From Salinicoccus kekensis (GTDB lineage: Bacteria; Bacillota; Bacilli; Staphylococcales; Salinicoccaceae), in NCBI RefSeq assembly GCF_900220995.1, contig NZ_OBQF01000001.1, positions 372,001 through 436,000 on the forward strand: 64,000 nucleotides of DNA, in the 5' to 3' direction. Made by a program: the position numbers and the translations under genes. This document shows, piece after piece, positions 16,799 through 27,711 of this stretch (the stretch's first letter is position 1; every line of letters begins with the position of its first letter). The notes beneath the pieces were generated by a model that saw only the letters and a list, made by a program, of their open reading frames with translations, made no database searches and had not been told where the DNA came from.

Positions 16799-17027
16799 GG
16801 TTCCCACCTCTAGGTATTTGTTATTAAAGTATAAGGTACTAGGATTTTATGAAATAAGCAATCACTTAGACCCAACTTTTTTAAATTTTTTTCTGCGGGC
16901 TCCATTCGAGACTATGGTTTATCCGTCAAAACGTTGATGCGACGCGTTAAATTGAATACTTAACGCTTATTAAAATAATACCCTTTATAAATAGAATAAA
17001 ACCATTGTAAGGGAGGCGGGCGGATTT

Positions 17028-17096
17028 ATGCCGGATTTCACTTATACATTAAAACAGTGGTGTTTAGAACAGGGTACAAATATGTCAGGTTTATGA
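17028..17096 (+). CDS. possible 22-codon micropeptide
   Basis: ATG at 17028 follows GGGAGG (17011-17016, spacing 11) and reads MPDFTYTLKQWCLEQGTNMS to a TGA at 17094-17096. The TLKQWCLEQ stretch resembles the start of small zinc-ribbon proteins of Firmicutes that begin TLKEWCIEN, so it may be the stump of such a gene rather than a functional peptide. Low confidence: no conservation test is possible here. Confidence 0.25.
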   Translation: MPDFTYTLKQWCLEQGTNMSGL

Positions 17097-17149
17097 AAAG
17101 TGTCATTTGTAAATTATATCTTGCTGTATACCCTTGATTCATACGTGAT

Positions 17150-17300
17150 ATATAGTTAACATATAGTTATACAAAGACGACATAACAAGGTCACTTGTTC
17201 ACAGGGACAAGACCTTTTGATAGAACACTCTTGTTCTAGATATCATATATTATATTATTATCTTTCATAGAGGGGCCGGGAAACCGGCCCCTGTTTTTAT
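17150..17300 (+). ncRNA. candidate structured small RNA upstream of mreC
   Basis: Within the 588-bp gap between the stress gene and mreC, three hairpins follow each other. AAGGTC (17187-17192) pairs with GACCTT (17211-17216), TAGAAC (17221-17226) with GTTCTA (17233-17238), and the last is a nine-pair G+C stem with a GAAA loop followed by TTTTT, an intrinsic terminator at 17271-17298. A direct repeat ATATAGTTA lies just before, near 17150-17169, in a -10-like context. No ORF explains the terminator, since the nearest upstream gene runs the other way. I cannot name a family. Confidence 0.4.
17271..17298 (+). terminator. intrinsic terminator with GAAA loop
   Basis: AGGGGCCGG (17271-17279) and CCGGCCCCT (17284-17292) enclose GAAA and are followed by G and five T. 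It ends a transcript that begins in the intergenic region, since no plus-strand gene lies within 1 kb upstream except the possible 22-codon ORF. Confidence 0.85.
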
Positions 17301-17386
17301 GTGATTTTTCCGTAATATATATATTTATTAAGCGTGTCCGGATATGGTATTCTTTTATATACATGGTTTACCGGAGGAGTGGCTCA

Positions 17387-18235
17387 GTGAATAAACTTTT
17401 AAACAGGAATAAGATGCTGATCATCTTATTCGGGATCATAATATTGATAGTATTCATAGGATTTTCCATGACGGACAGGTCGTCGACGACAAAGGCTGAA
17501 CAGTTTACAGGGGATACGGTCGCCGCCTCCCAGTCCATCATCGGCGCACCCGTGCAATTCGTCTCGAATATATTCTCGAACGTGACGGGGATGTTCGGGG
17601 CGGCAACGGAAAACGAAGCTTTACGCGCCCAGCTGGAAATGATGCCCCAGATGTATGCGGATATCGAACGTCTGGAGGCTGAAAACGAGAAGCTGCGGGA
17701 TGCTCTTGACGTCAGTGCCAAAAGGAAATATAACACGGTCAATTCAAGGGTGATCTCCCGTTCCCAGGACCAGTGGCTGAATAATTTCACCATCGATAAA
17801 GGTGAGAATGACGGTATAGAGGAAGGGATGGCTGTCATGACACCGGAAGGTCTGATCGGTACGGTCAAACGGGTCAACGGTAACTCAAGCTTTGTCGAAA
17901 TGATCACGACGAGCGTTTCCCAGAACAACTTATCGGTGGAAATCCATAATGGCGATGATACGATTTACGGTGCAATCGACCGGTATGACAGCGAAAAGGG
18001 GCTGCTAGTCATCGACAACATACAGAATACCGCAACCGTCGAAGCGGGCGACCCGGTGTTCACAAGCGGCCTCACCGGGGATTTCCCGGAAGGTCTGAAC
18101 GTCGGGGAAGTGGTGCAGGTCGAAAATGATGAATACGGATTGAGCCAGAATGCATTCATCCAGCTCTTCAGCGATCCATCCGAAGTGGATGTCGTGTTCG
18201 TGCTGGAGCGCGATCCGGACTCGCAGGTCGATTGA
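17387..18235 (+). CDS. mreC: rod shape-determining protein MreC
   Basis: 282 residues. A short basic N-terminus, one membrane helix (about 8-26), a coiled coil (about 68-108, ENEALRAQLEMMPQMYADIE and on) and then the beta-rich MreC domain. It sits outside the membrane and helps organise peptidoglycan synthesis with MreD. GGAGGAG at 17373-17379, seven bases before GTG 17387, sets the start. The first gene of mreCD-rplU; no mreB lies beside it, as in staphylococci. Confidence 0.93.
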   Translation: MNKLLNRNKMLIILFGIIILIVFIGFSMTDRSSTTKAEQFTGDTVAASQSIIGAPVQFVSNIFSNVTGMFGAATENEALRAQLEMMPQMYADIERLEAENEKLRDALDVSAKRKYNTVNSRVISRSQDQWLNNFTIDKGENDGIEEGMAVMTPEGLIGTVKRVNGNSSFVEMITTSVSQNNLSVEIHNGDDTIYGAIDRYDSEKGLLVIDNIQNTATVEAGDPVFTSGLTGDFPEGLNVGEVVQVENDEYGLSQNAFIQLFSDPSEVDVVFVLERDPDSQVD

Positions 18236-18236
18236 T

Positions 18237-18755
18237 ATGAGGGTTATTGTAATATTCATGATGGCGCTCGTGTTGATGTACGGAGATTTTTTATTCGCGG
18301 AATTCAGCCCCTTCAATCTTGGCCAGCTTACCGTATATACGGTGCCGAAGCTGCTCCTCATGTTCATCCTCCTGATGTCGGTCTACATCAATCCGTCGAT
18401 CAGCAGTTTCTTTGCGATCGTCTTTGGTGTGCTGATCGATATATACAGCGGTCTTGTCTACGGGGTGCACACATTCGGCATGGTGGCCTTCGTGTTCTTC
18501 ATGCATACGGCATTCAGGGTGTTCTACAAGGACTTTGTGGCGATGGGGTTCGTCGTGCTGGTCCTCACATTCTTATATGACGCCTACGTCTATATGATCT
18601 ACAGGATACTCGGTCTTGTCACACTGCCTGTGTTCGACTACATCGCCCTCCGGGGTCTGCCCAGCCTGATTTTGAATGCATTGCTGTTCATCATCGTCTT
18701 CATCATCACACTGAAGACTTCCAAAGTGCGCAAAAACCTGCTGCCCAAACATTGA
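18237..18755 (+). CDS. mreD: rod shape-determining protein MreD
   Basis: 172 residues, five to six membrane helices, with [21 protein letters not shown] in the middle, the MreD hallmark. Integral membrane partner of MreC. It starts one base after the mreC stop and is therefore co-translated. Its stop codon lies inside the -35 box of the next promoter. Confidence 0.9.
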   Translation: MRVIVIFMMALVLMYGDFLFAEFSPFNLGQLTVYTVPKLLLMFILLMSVYINPSISSFFAIVFGVLIDIYSGLVYGVHTFGMVAFVFFMHTAFRVFYKDFVAMGFVVLVLTFLYDAYVYMIYRILGLVTLPVFDYIALRGLPSLILNALLFIIVFIITLKTSKVRKNLLPKH

Positions 18756-18882
18756 CACGGAGTGTGGCGGTTGGTATAATCTAGAAGTTGATAAATTTGT
18801 AAACATCAACCGCTCAATCATGGGTCCAAGTGATGAATCCACCTGTGGATGGCGTGTCTTAAACAAATCAGGAGGTGTAAGT
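18752..18882 (+). promoter_or_regulatory. rplU promoter and L21 leader
   Basis: TTGACA at 18752-18757, a 17-bp spacer and TATAAT at 18775-18780 form a full-consensus promoter overlapping the mreD stop. The leader from about 18787 holds GTTGAT...ATCAAC (18788-18811 region) and a second hairpin around TCCACCTGTGGA, then GGAGGTG before rplU. In Firmicutes the L21 leader is thought to bind the operon's own ribosomal protein and limit translation; I infer the same here from position and structure. Confidence 0.65.
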
Positions 18883-19191
18883 ATGTTTGCAATCATTGAA
18901 ACCGGCGGTAAGCAGGTTAAAGTGGAAGAAGGTCAGACGATCTTCGTTGAAAAGCTGGAAGCAGAAGAAGGTGCAACGTTCACTTTTGACAAGGTGCTTC
19001 TCGTAGGAGGAGACAGCGTCAAAGTAGGTGCCCCTACAGTGGAAGGTGCAACTGTATCGGCGAAAGTTGAAAAACACGGCCGCGGCAAGAAGATCACAGT
19101 TGTCAAATTCAAACGCAGAAAGAACTACAAGCGTAAACAAGGTCATCGTCAGCCTTATACAAAACTGACAATCGAAAAGATCGAAGCTTAA
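18883..19191 (+). CDS. rplU: 50S ribosomal protein L21
   Basis: 102 residues, full length: [18 protein letters not shown], and the basic RNA-binding stretch [16 protein letters not shown] (about 75-90). Binds 23S rRNA domain V with L20. GGAGGTG precedes the ATG. The stop codon overlaps the prp start by one base, giving the standard rplU-prp-rpmA order. Confidence 0.98.
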   Translation: MFAIIETGGKQVKVEEGQTIFVEKLEAEEGATFTFDKVLLVGGDSVKVGAPTVEGATVSAKVEKHGRGKKITVVKFKRRKNYKRKQGHRQPYTKLTIEKIEA

Positions 19192-19511
19192 TGATTAAAG
19201 TCAATATTCATGAAGACGCCCATGGCCGCATCAAATCATTCGAGATGAGCGGGCATGCGGATTTTGATGAGTATGGGAAAGATATTGTCTGTGCGGGTGC
19301 CTCGGCAGTCGTGTTCGGCAATGTCAATGCAGTGCTTTCCATGACGGAGTCGAATCCGGAGATCGATCTCGGGGAAGACGGGGGATATCTCCATTTCAAC
19401 GTCGCCGATCCGGATGATGAAAAACTGCAGACGATTCTTGGAGCGATGATCATTTCATTGAAGACTATTGAAGAAGAATACAATGAGTATATAAGAATCG
19501 AATATTTGTGA
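19191..19511 (+). CDS. prp: ribosomal-processing cysteine protease Prp
   Basis: 106 residues. The catalytic histidine lies in [10 protein letters not shown] (His22) and the cysteine in [13 protein letters not shown] (Cys34). Prp removes the N-terminal extension of L27 so that the mature protein can reach the peptidyl-transferase centre. It lies between rplU and rpmA, its substrate gene, starts on the last base of the rplU stop, and was formerly called YsxB. Confidence 0.95.
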   Translation: MIKVNIHEDAHGRIKSFEMSGHADFDEYGKDIVCAGASAVVFGNVNAVLSMTESNPEIDLGEDGGYLHFNVADPDDEKLQTILGAMIISLKTIEEEYNEYIRIEYL

Positions 19512-19521
19512 GGTGAATGAC

Positions 19522-19806
19522 ATGCTAAAATTAAACTTACAGTTCTTTGCATCGAAAAAAGGTGTAGGTTCGACAAGAAACGGACGTGACTCCGAATCAA
19601 AACGCCTTGGTGCTAAAAGGCAGGACGGTCAATACGTCACAGGTGGATCCATCTTATTCCGTCAGCGCGGAACGAAGATTCACCCGGGTGAAAATGTAGG
19701 TCGCGGCGGCGATGATACATTGTTTGCAAAAATTGACGGCGTGGTTAAATACGAACGTCTTGGACGCAACAAAAAACGCGTTTCCGTTTATCAGGAAGCG
19801 AAATAA
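19522..19806 (+). CDS. rpmA: 50S ribosomal protein L27, with Prp-cleaved extension
   Basis: 94 residues. The N-terminus [18 protein letters not shown] carries the LNLQFF-A site cut by Prp, leaving mature L27 starting ASKKG. TGAGGTG at 19508-19514 fits ATG 19522 rather than the in-frame GTG at 19513. Essential component near the peptidyl-transferase centre. Followed by a strong terminator. Confidence 0.97.
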   Translation: MLKLNLQFFASKKGVGSTRNGRDSESKRLGAKRQDGQYVTGGSILFRQRGTKIHPGENVGRGGDDTLFAKIDGVVKYERLGRNKKRVSVYQEAK

Positions 19807-19817
19807 TTTTGTAACCT

Positions 19818-19849
19818 AAAGCATCAGCGGCTGCTGATGCTTTTTATTT
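19818..19849 (+). terminator. intrinsic terminator after rpmA
   Basis: AAAGCATCAGC (19818-19828) pairs with GCTGATGCTTT (19833-19843) around GGCT, followed by a T-rich tract. Confidence 0.9.
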
Positions 19850-19914
19850 TGATTGCATAAAAGTACATAGTATTTTTATCAATGGTATAATATTAAAGTG
19901 ATTGAGGTGAGAAT

Positions 19915-21195
19915 ATGTTCGTAGATCAGGTTAAAATATTCTTAAAGTCAGGCGACGGCGGCAACGGACTCGTCGCATACAGGAGAGAGAAGTATGTGCC
20001 GATGGGCGGACCGGCCGGCGGTGACGGCGGTGACGGGGCAAGCATTATTTTCGAAGTGGATGAAGGCTTGAGGACGCTTCTTGATTTCCGTTACCAGCGC
20101 CATTTCAAGGCGAAGCGCGGGGAAAACGGCATGAATTCGAATATGCACGGCAAAAACAGCGAACCGCTCATATTGAAAGTGCCGCCCGGCACCGTCATCA
20201 AAAAGGTCGAAGACGGCGAGACGCTTGCGGACCTTACGACGCACGGCCAGCAGGCGGTCATCGCCAAAGGCGGGCGCGGCGGACGCGGGAACTCGCGTTT
20301 TGCATCCAGCCGCAACCCGGCACCGGATTTTGCGGAAAACGGCGAACCGGGTGAAGAATTCGAAGTCACGCTTGAACTGAAGCTGATGGCTGACGTCGGA
20401 CTGATCGGATTCCCGAGCGTCGGCAAATCGACGATTTTGAACAGTGTGTCGAGGGCGAAGCCGAAGATTGGTGCCTACCATTTCACGACGATTGCGCCGA
20501 ATCTCGGTGTCGTGCAGTCGGGCGACGGCCGTTCATTCGTCATGGCGGACCTGCCTGGGCTCATTGAAGGTGCTGCAGAAGGCTCCGGACTCGGCCACCA
20601 GTTCCTGCGTCATATCGAGCGGACACGCGTCATCGTCCATGTGGTGGACATCAGTGAAATGGAAGGACGCGATGCTGTGGAGGATTACCACGCCATCCGC
20701 AGGGAACTCGGTGAATACAACCCGGTGCTCCTTGAACGTCCGGAAATCATCGTCCTGAACAAGACGGATCTGCTGGAAGACAAAGAGGTCATCGACTTGT
20801 TCATCGAGGAAGTCGGCAGTGATAAGGAAATCATTCCAATATCCGCCGCAACCAATGAAAACCTGCAGCCGCTGCTCTACAGGATCGCCGATGCACTTGA
20901 TGCCGCAGAAGAGGCGGAAGTGGAAATCGATGAGACTGAAGAGCGTGTCGTCTACAGGCATGAAAAAGATCCGGATGCATTCAAGATCAGCCGGGATGAT
21001 GACGGTGCCTACGTCGTCAGCGGACCGAGCATCGAGCGGATGTTCATTATGACCGACTTCAACCGGGATGCTGCAGTCAGGAGATTTGCCCGCCAGATGC
21101 GTTCAATGGGCATAGATGATGCCCTTCGCGAAAGAGGGATCCAGGCAGGGGATACTGTCAGGATACTCGGCGGAGAATTTGAATTTGTAGAATAG
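19915..21195 (+). CDS. obg: Obg family GTPase
   Basis: 426 residues. The glycine-rich Obg domain comes first ([26 protein letters not shown]), then the G domain with P-loop GFPSVGKST (about 163-171), DLPGLIEGA and NKTD, and the C-terminal OCT domain. It binds the 50S subunit, joins late ribosome assembly and stress signalling, and contacts (p)ppGpp. An extended -10 (TGGTATAAT at 19883-19891) suggests its own promoter. ruvA starts 9 bp downstream. Confidence 0.96.
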   Translation: MFVDQVKIFLKSGDGGNGLVAYRREKYVPMGGPAGGDGGDGASIIFEVDEGLRTLLDFRYQRHFKAKRGENGMNSNMHGKNSEPLILKVPPGTVIKKVEDGETLADLTTHGQQAVIAKGGRGGRGNSRFASSRNPAPDFAENGEPGEEFEVTLELKLMADVGLIGFPSVGKSTILNSVSRAKPKIGAYHFTTIAPNLGVVQSGDGRSFVMADLPGLIEGAAEGSGLGHQFLRHIERTRVIVHVVDISEMEGRDAVEDYHAIRRELGEYNPVLLERPEIIVLNKTDLLEDKEVIDLFIEEVGSDKEIIPISAATNENLQPLLYRIADALDAAEEAEVEIDETEERVVYRHEKDPDAFKISRDDDGAYVVSGPSIERMFIMTDFNRDAAVRRFARQMRSMGIDDALRERGIQAGDTVRILGGEFEFVE

Positions 21196-21203
21196 GTGAG
21201 GAA

Positions 21204-21779
21204 ATGTATCAGTATATAGAAGGTACCGTGGCAAAAGTGTCCCCCCACAACATCACGATAGACGTCTCTGGTGTCGGGTATTTGATCCATGTCCCGAATC
21301 CATTCCGTTTTGAAAGTGATCTGGGGACGAAGCTCCGTATATTCACTGAATTGATCATCAGGGACGACAGCCATACTTTGTACGGTTTCAAGGAAGAGGA
21401 GGAAAAATCACTCTTCCAGAACCTGCTCAAAGTGAAGGGGATCGGACCGAAAAGCGCACTTGCCATTTTGGCATCGAGCGCACCGGACGATGTCATCACT
21501 GCAATCGAGCGGGAGGACCAGACATTCATGAGCAAGTTCCCGGGCATCGGTAAGAAGACCGCAAGCCAGATCATCCTTGATCTGAAAGGTAAACTTGAAG
21601 CGGGCAGCGGGGCTTCTGCACCGGTGGATGATGATCATGTCAAAGAAGCCGTGCTTGCACTTGAGGCGCTCGGCTACAGCAGGAGGGAACTTGCCAAGGT
21701 GGAGAAGAAACTGCATGCAGAAAGCTTTGAATCGGTGGATGCCGCAGTGAAGGCAGGCCTGAAATTATTAGTTCAATAG
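21204..21779 (+). CDS. ruvA: Holliday junction DNA helicase subunit RuvA
   Basis: 191 residues. OB-fold domain I ([20 protein letters not shown]), two helix-hairpin-helix motifs ([16 protein letters not shown] and [20 protein letters not shown]) and C-terminal domain III ([18 protein letters not shown]), which contacts RuvB. Its tetramer holds the four-way junction while RuvB pumps DNA. Close coupling with ruvB (10 bp gap). Confidence 0.97.
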   Translation: MYQYIEGTVAKVSPHNITIDVSGVGYLIHVPNPFRFESDLGTKLRIFTELIIRDDSHTLYGFKEEEEKSLFQNLLKVKGIGPKSALAILASSAPDDVITAIEREDQTFMSKFPGIGKKTASQIILDLKGKLEAGSGASAPVDDDHVKEAVLALEALGYSRRELAKVEKKLHAESFESVDAAVKAGLKLLVQ

Positions 21780-21789
21780 AGGTGTTATT

Positions 21790-22814
21790 ATGAATGTACA
21801 TGATGACAGAATTTTAGATGAACATCAGAATATGGATGATATGGATATTGAAATGTCCCTCCGTCCCGAATATTTGAAGCAGTATATCGGGCAGAGTGCG
21901 ATGAAGAGGAATCTCGAAGTATTCATCGAGGCTGCGAAAATCCGCGGGGAAGCGCTCGACCATGTTATTTTGCACGGCCCGCCGGGTCTTGGCAAGACGA
22001 CGCTTTCAAATATCATCGCCAGGGAAATGGAAGTCAATATACGCACGACTTCCGGGCCGGCCATAGAGCGTGCGGGGGATCTCGCCGCCATTTTGTCGAG
22101 CCTTGAACCCGGGGATGTCCTGTTCATCGATGAAATCCATCGTCTGCCGCGTGCTGTCGAGGAGATCCTTTATTCAGCCATGGAAGACTTTTTCATCGAT
22201 GTCGTGATCGGCAAGGGGGAAGAAGCGAGGAGCATCCGCATCGACCTGCCGCCGTTCACACTCGTCGGTGCGACCACGCGTTTCGGCAGCCTGAGTGCCC
22301 CGCTGCGCGACCGTTTCGGTGTCCAGCTGAGGCTTGAGTACTATGACATCGACAGTCTGATCACCATCGTGCACAGGACGTCCGAAATCTTCAACATTGA
22401 TATCGATGAAGACAGTGCCATTGAACTTGCGAAGCGTTCGAGGGGAACGCCGAGGATCGCAAACCGCCTCCTCAGACGGGTGAGGGACTTTTCCATGGTC
22501 AAAAATGAGACATCGGTCTCCCTCGAGACCACCAACCATGCCCTGAAGGTGCTGGAAGTCGATCCGATGGGTCTCGATCCGGTGGACCACCGCATCATGA
22601 ACACCATCATCGATACATATAACGGCGGTCCGGTCGGACTGGAGACGGTTGCTGTGTCGATAGGGGAGGAAGTCATCACCCTGCTTGATGTATACGAGCC
22701 TTTCCTGATCCAGCAGGGCTTCCTTGAGCGGACGCCGAGGGGCCGCAGGGCGACGGCGAAAAGTTATGAGTATTTCAAACAGGGCGCACAGCCGAAAGTT
22801 TTTGGAAATGAGGA

Positions 22815-22818
<4 letters not shown>
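21790..22818 (+). CDS. ruvB: Holliday junction DNA helicase subunit RuvB
   Basis: 342 residues, AAA+ ATPase. Walker A is [10 protein letters not shown], Walker [10 protein letters not shown], sensor 1 LVGATTR, arginine finger near APLRDRFG, and a C-terminal winged helix with RTPRGRRAT. Forms the hexameric motor for branch migration. Its stop overlaps the queA ATG by four bases (ATGA). Confidence 0.97.
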
Positions 22819-24999
<2,181 letters not shown>

Positions 25000-25017
25000 A
25001 GGAGTGTTATAAGAAGA

Positions 25018-25278
25018 ATGGAATTTATCATGCCACTATTACCTTTTATTGCAATCATCCTGGTAATGTATTTCCTGATGATCCGCCCTGCGCAAAAGAA
25101 GCAGCGTGAGGTCCAGCAAATGCAGGAATCATTGCAGAAGGGCGATGACATCATCACCATCGGCGGCGTCCACGGCCGTGTCGAGTCATTCGACCAGAAG
25201 CATATGTACATCCTCACAGATGATCAGGGTACAGTACTCAAGTTCGAAAGAGTTGCATTAAAAGAAGTTGTTAAATAA
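25018..25278 (+). CDS. yajC: Sec translocon accessory protein YajC
   Basis: 86 residues: one N-terminal membrane helix (PLLPFIAIILVMYFLMI), RPAQKKQREVQ as a basic stop-transfer, then a small cytoplasmic domain with GDDIITIGGVHGRV. It joins SecDF in the Sec machinery. AAAGGAG precedes the ATG; 18 bp after tgt. Confidence 0.95.
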   Translation: MEFIMPLLPFIAIILVMYFLMIRPAQKKQREVQQMQESLQKGDDIITIGGVHGRVESFDQKHMYILTDDQGTVLKFERVALKEVVK

Positions 25279-25376
25279 ACCAAAGTCGGCACTCGTTGTC
25301 GGCTTTTATATTTTAATTTGGCATCATTAACGTTATAATGAGTACGTTAAGTTTTGAAAAAATAGAGGTGTCACAT

Positions 25377-27656
25377 TTGAGGAATAAGTTAAGTTACATA
25401 ATTTTGGCTTTGATCGTGAGCATCGGCCTGGTGACGGTCGTCTCACTCACTGCAGAAGATGTCGGGGAGGACGTCAGTCTCGGGCTCGACCTGCAGGGCG
25501 GATTCGAAGTGCTTTACGAAGTGGAACCGCTGAATGAGGGGGACGAGATCGATGATACGGCAGTCACAAGCACTGCGAGTACACTGGATTCCCGTGTGAA
25601 CGTCCTCGGGGTCTCCGAACCCAATATACAGATAGAAGAGGGTAACAGGATCAGGGTGCAGCTTGCCGGTGTGGAAGATCAGACTGAGGCAAGGGAGCTG
25701 CTCAGCACACAGGCCGAACTGACCATCCGGGATGTGGAGGACAATCTCCTCTTGTCGGGTGCGGACCTGGTCGAAGGCGGCGCGAGCCAGAACTTCGATG
25801 AATTCAACAATGCGATCGTGTCCCTGGAACTGAGGGATGCGGAGCAGTTCAGGGACATCACGGAAGAGATTTCCGAGCGCCCGCCGGGTGAAAACCTGAT
25901 GGTCATCTGGATGGACTTCGTCGAAGGGGAGGATTCCTTCATCGAGGAGGCCCAGACGGAAGACCCGAAATTCATCTCGGCACCTACTGTGAGTGAGCCC
26001 ATCTACTCGACGGAAGTCATGATTTCCGGCGGTTTTGAAGGCCAGGAAGGCGTGGAGCGTGCACAGAACATTGCAGCACTTTTGAACTCGGGCTCTCTGC
26101 CTGTACAGCTCACCGAGGTGTATTCGACGTCCGTCGGGGCGCAGTTCGGTGAGCAGGCGCTGCAGGAGACGGTCCTTGCTGGCCTGATCGGTGTCGTGCT
26201 CGTATTCATATATATGATCGGATTCTACAGGCTCCCGGGCCTAGTGGCGACGGTCACGCTGATCGTCTATATTTACCTGACGGTTTTGGGCTTTAATATG
26301 ATCAACGGCGTCCTGACGCTGCCCGGCATAGCCGCCCTCATCCTCGGGGTCGGGATGGCGGTCGATGCCAACATCATTTTATATGAACGGCTGAAAGATG
26401 AACTCCGGATCGGCCGCAACATAAAGACGGCTTACAAAAAGGCGGCGCAGAATTCGATCTGGACGATCCTGGATGCAAACATCACCACCTTGATCGCAGG
26501 CCTTGTGCTGTTTGCATTCGGCACAAGCAGTGTAAAAGGATTCGCCACCATGCTGATCCTTTCCATCGTGATGAGTTTCGTCACTGCTGTATTCCTGACA
26601 AGGGTGCTGATGCGGCTCATCATCCACTCCGGTTACCTGAACGATAAATTGTGGTTGTTCGGCATCAGGGAAAAAGACAGGTTCAAACTGAGTGAAGGCA
26701 AGGATATCGAGGATTTGAAGACACCTTGGGATCGTTTCGATTTCGTGAAGCATACGAAGAAATACTTCATTTTCAGCGGGGTGCTCCTGCTGCTCGGCCT
26801 TGGTTCACTCGCCGTCTTCAACCTTAACCTCGGTGTGGATTTCACAAGCGGCACAAGGGCGGATATCGAGACGACCGATGAAGCTGGTGTGGACGAAGTG
26901 GAGGCCACACTCGCAGAACTCGGCACACCGCCGGACAGCATCACCACCTCCGGTGAAAATATCGTGGTGGCACGGTACACCGTTGATCTGCCGCAGGATG
27001 AAGTGACGATGCTTCAGGACACCTTCGAAGAAATGTACGGCACGGTCCCTATGATCAGCACCGTCAGCCCGACCATCGGACAGGAGCTGGTGCGGAATGC
27101 GATACTCGCACTGCTGATTGCATCGGCCGGGATCATCGTTTATGCATCCATCCGCTTCGAGTGGAGGATGGCATTGCCGGCGGTCATTGCGCTGATGCAT
27201 GATGTGTTCATAATGGTCGCTTTGTTCTCCATCTTGAGGATAGAAGTGAACATCACGTTCATCGCTGCCGTTCTGACCATCGTCGGTTATTCCATAAATG
27301 ATACGATTGTGACGCTGGACAGGATCCGTGAGAACCTGCGTAAAATCAAAGTGATCCGGAGCGAGGAGACGATCGATATGATCATCAACCGGTCACTCAG
27401 ACAGACGGCGACCCGGTCCATCAATACGGTGCTTACGGTCGCGCTGGTCGTATTGCTTCTTGTAATGTTCGGAAGCAGCTCGATATTCGGCTTCAGCCTC
27501 GGTCTGCTGATCGGTCTGGTGAGCGGCGTCTATTCTTCCTTCTTCATCGCCATCCAGCTATGGGGCGTCCTGAAGAAGCGCCAGCTCAGGAAGAATGATG
27601 GTGAGCTGGTCGTCTATGAAGACAGCAAAACGAATGATGAGAAGATTTTAGTTTAA
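25377..27656 (+). CDS. secDF: protein translocase SecDF (fused SecD and SecF)
   Basis: 759 residues. The SecD half (about 1-400) has DLQGGFEVLYEV, the large extracytoplasmic P1 domain and six membrane helices with LPGIAALILGVGMAVDANII. The SecF half (about 430-750) has NLGVDFTSGT and TIVGYSINDTIVTLDRIREN. It uses the proton motive force to pull exported proteins across the membrane. I chose TTG 25377 because GAGGTG (25365-25370) lies six bases before it; an ATG at 25338 would add 13 polar residues without a good binding site and lies next to a TATAAT-like element. Confidence 0.93.
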   Translation: MRNKLSYIILALIVSIGLVTVVSLTAEDVGEDVSLGLDLQGGFEVLYEVEPLNEGDEIDDTAVTSTASTLDSRVNVLGVSEPNIQIEEGNRIRVQLAGVEDQTEARELLSTQAELTIRDVEDNLLLSGADLVEGGASQNFDEFNNAIVSLELRDAEQFRDITEEISERPPGENLMVIWMDFVEGEDSFIEEAQTEDPKFISAPTVSEPIYSTEVMISGGFEGQEGVERAQNIAALLNSGSLPVQLTEVYSTSVGAQFGEQALQETVLAGLIGVVLVFIYMIGFYRLPGLVATVTLIVYIYLTVLGFNMINGVLTLPGIAALILGVGMAVDANIILYERLKDELRIGRNIKTAYKKAAQNSIWTILDANITTLIAGLVLFAFGTSSVKGFATMLILSIVMSFVTAVFLTRVLMRLIIHSGYLNDKLWLFGIREKDRFKLSEGKDIEDLKTPWDRFDFVKHTKKYFIFSGVLLLLGLGSLAVFNLNLGVDFTSGTRADIETTDEAGVDEVEATLAELGTPPDSITTSGENIVVARYTVDLPQDEVTMLQDTFEEMYGTVPMISTVSPTIGQELVRNAILALLIASAGIIVYASIRFEWRMALPAVIALMHDVFIMVALFSILRIEVNITFIAAVLTIVGYSINDTIVTLDRIRENLRKIKVIRSEETIDMIINRSLRQTATRSINTVLTVALVVLLLVMFGSSSIFGFSLGLLIGLVSGVYSSFFIAIQLWGVLKKRQLRKNDGELVVYEDSKTNDEKILV

Positions 27657-27711
27657 TACTATTTAAGAATGCCTGGAGGTTCCGGGCATTTTTTTGAAGG
27701 ATGAAGAATCT

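Noticed and set aside
25279-25310. GTCGGC...GTCGGC before a T-run after yajC as a terminator
   Set aside because: The two copies are direct, not inverted, so no stem forms. yajC and secDF may be co-transcribed.
25338-25376. ATG 25338 as the secDF start
   Set aside because: It overlaps a TATAAT-like element and has no ribosome binding site, while TTG 25377 has GAGGTG at ideal distance and begins just before the first membrane helix.
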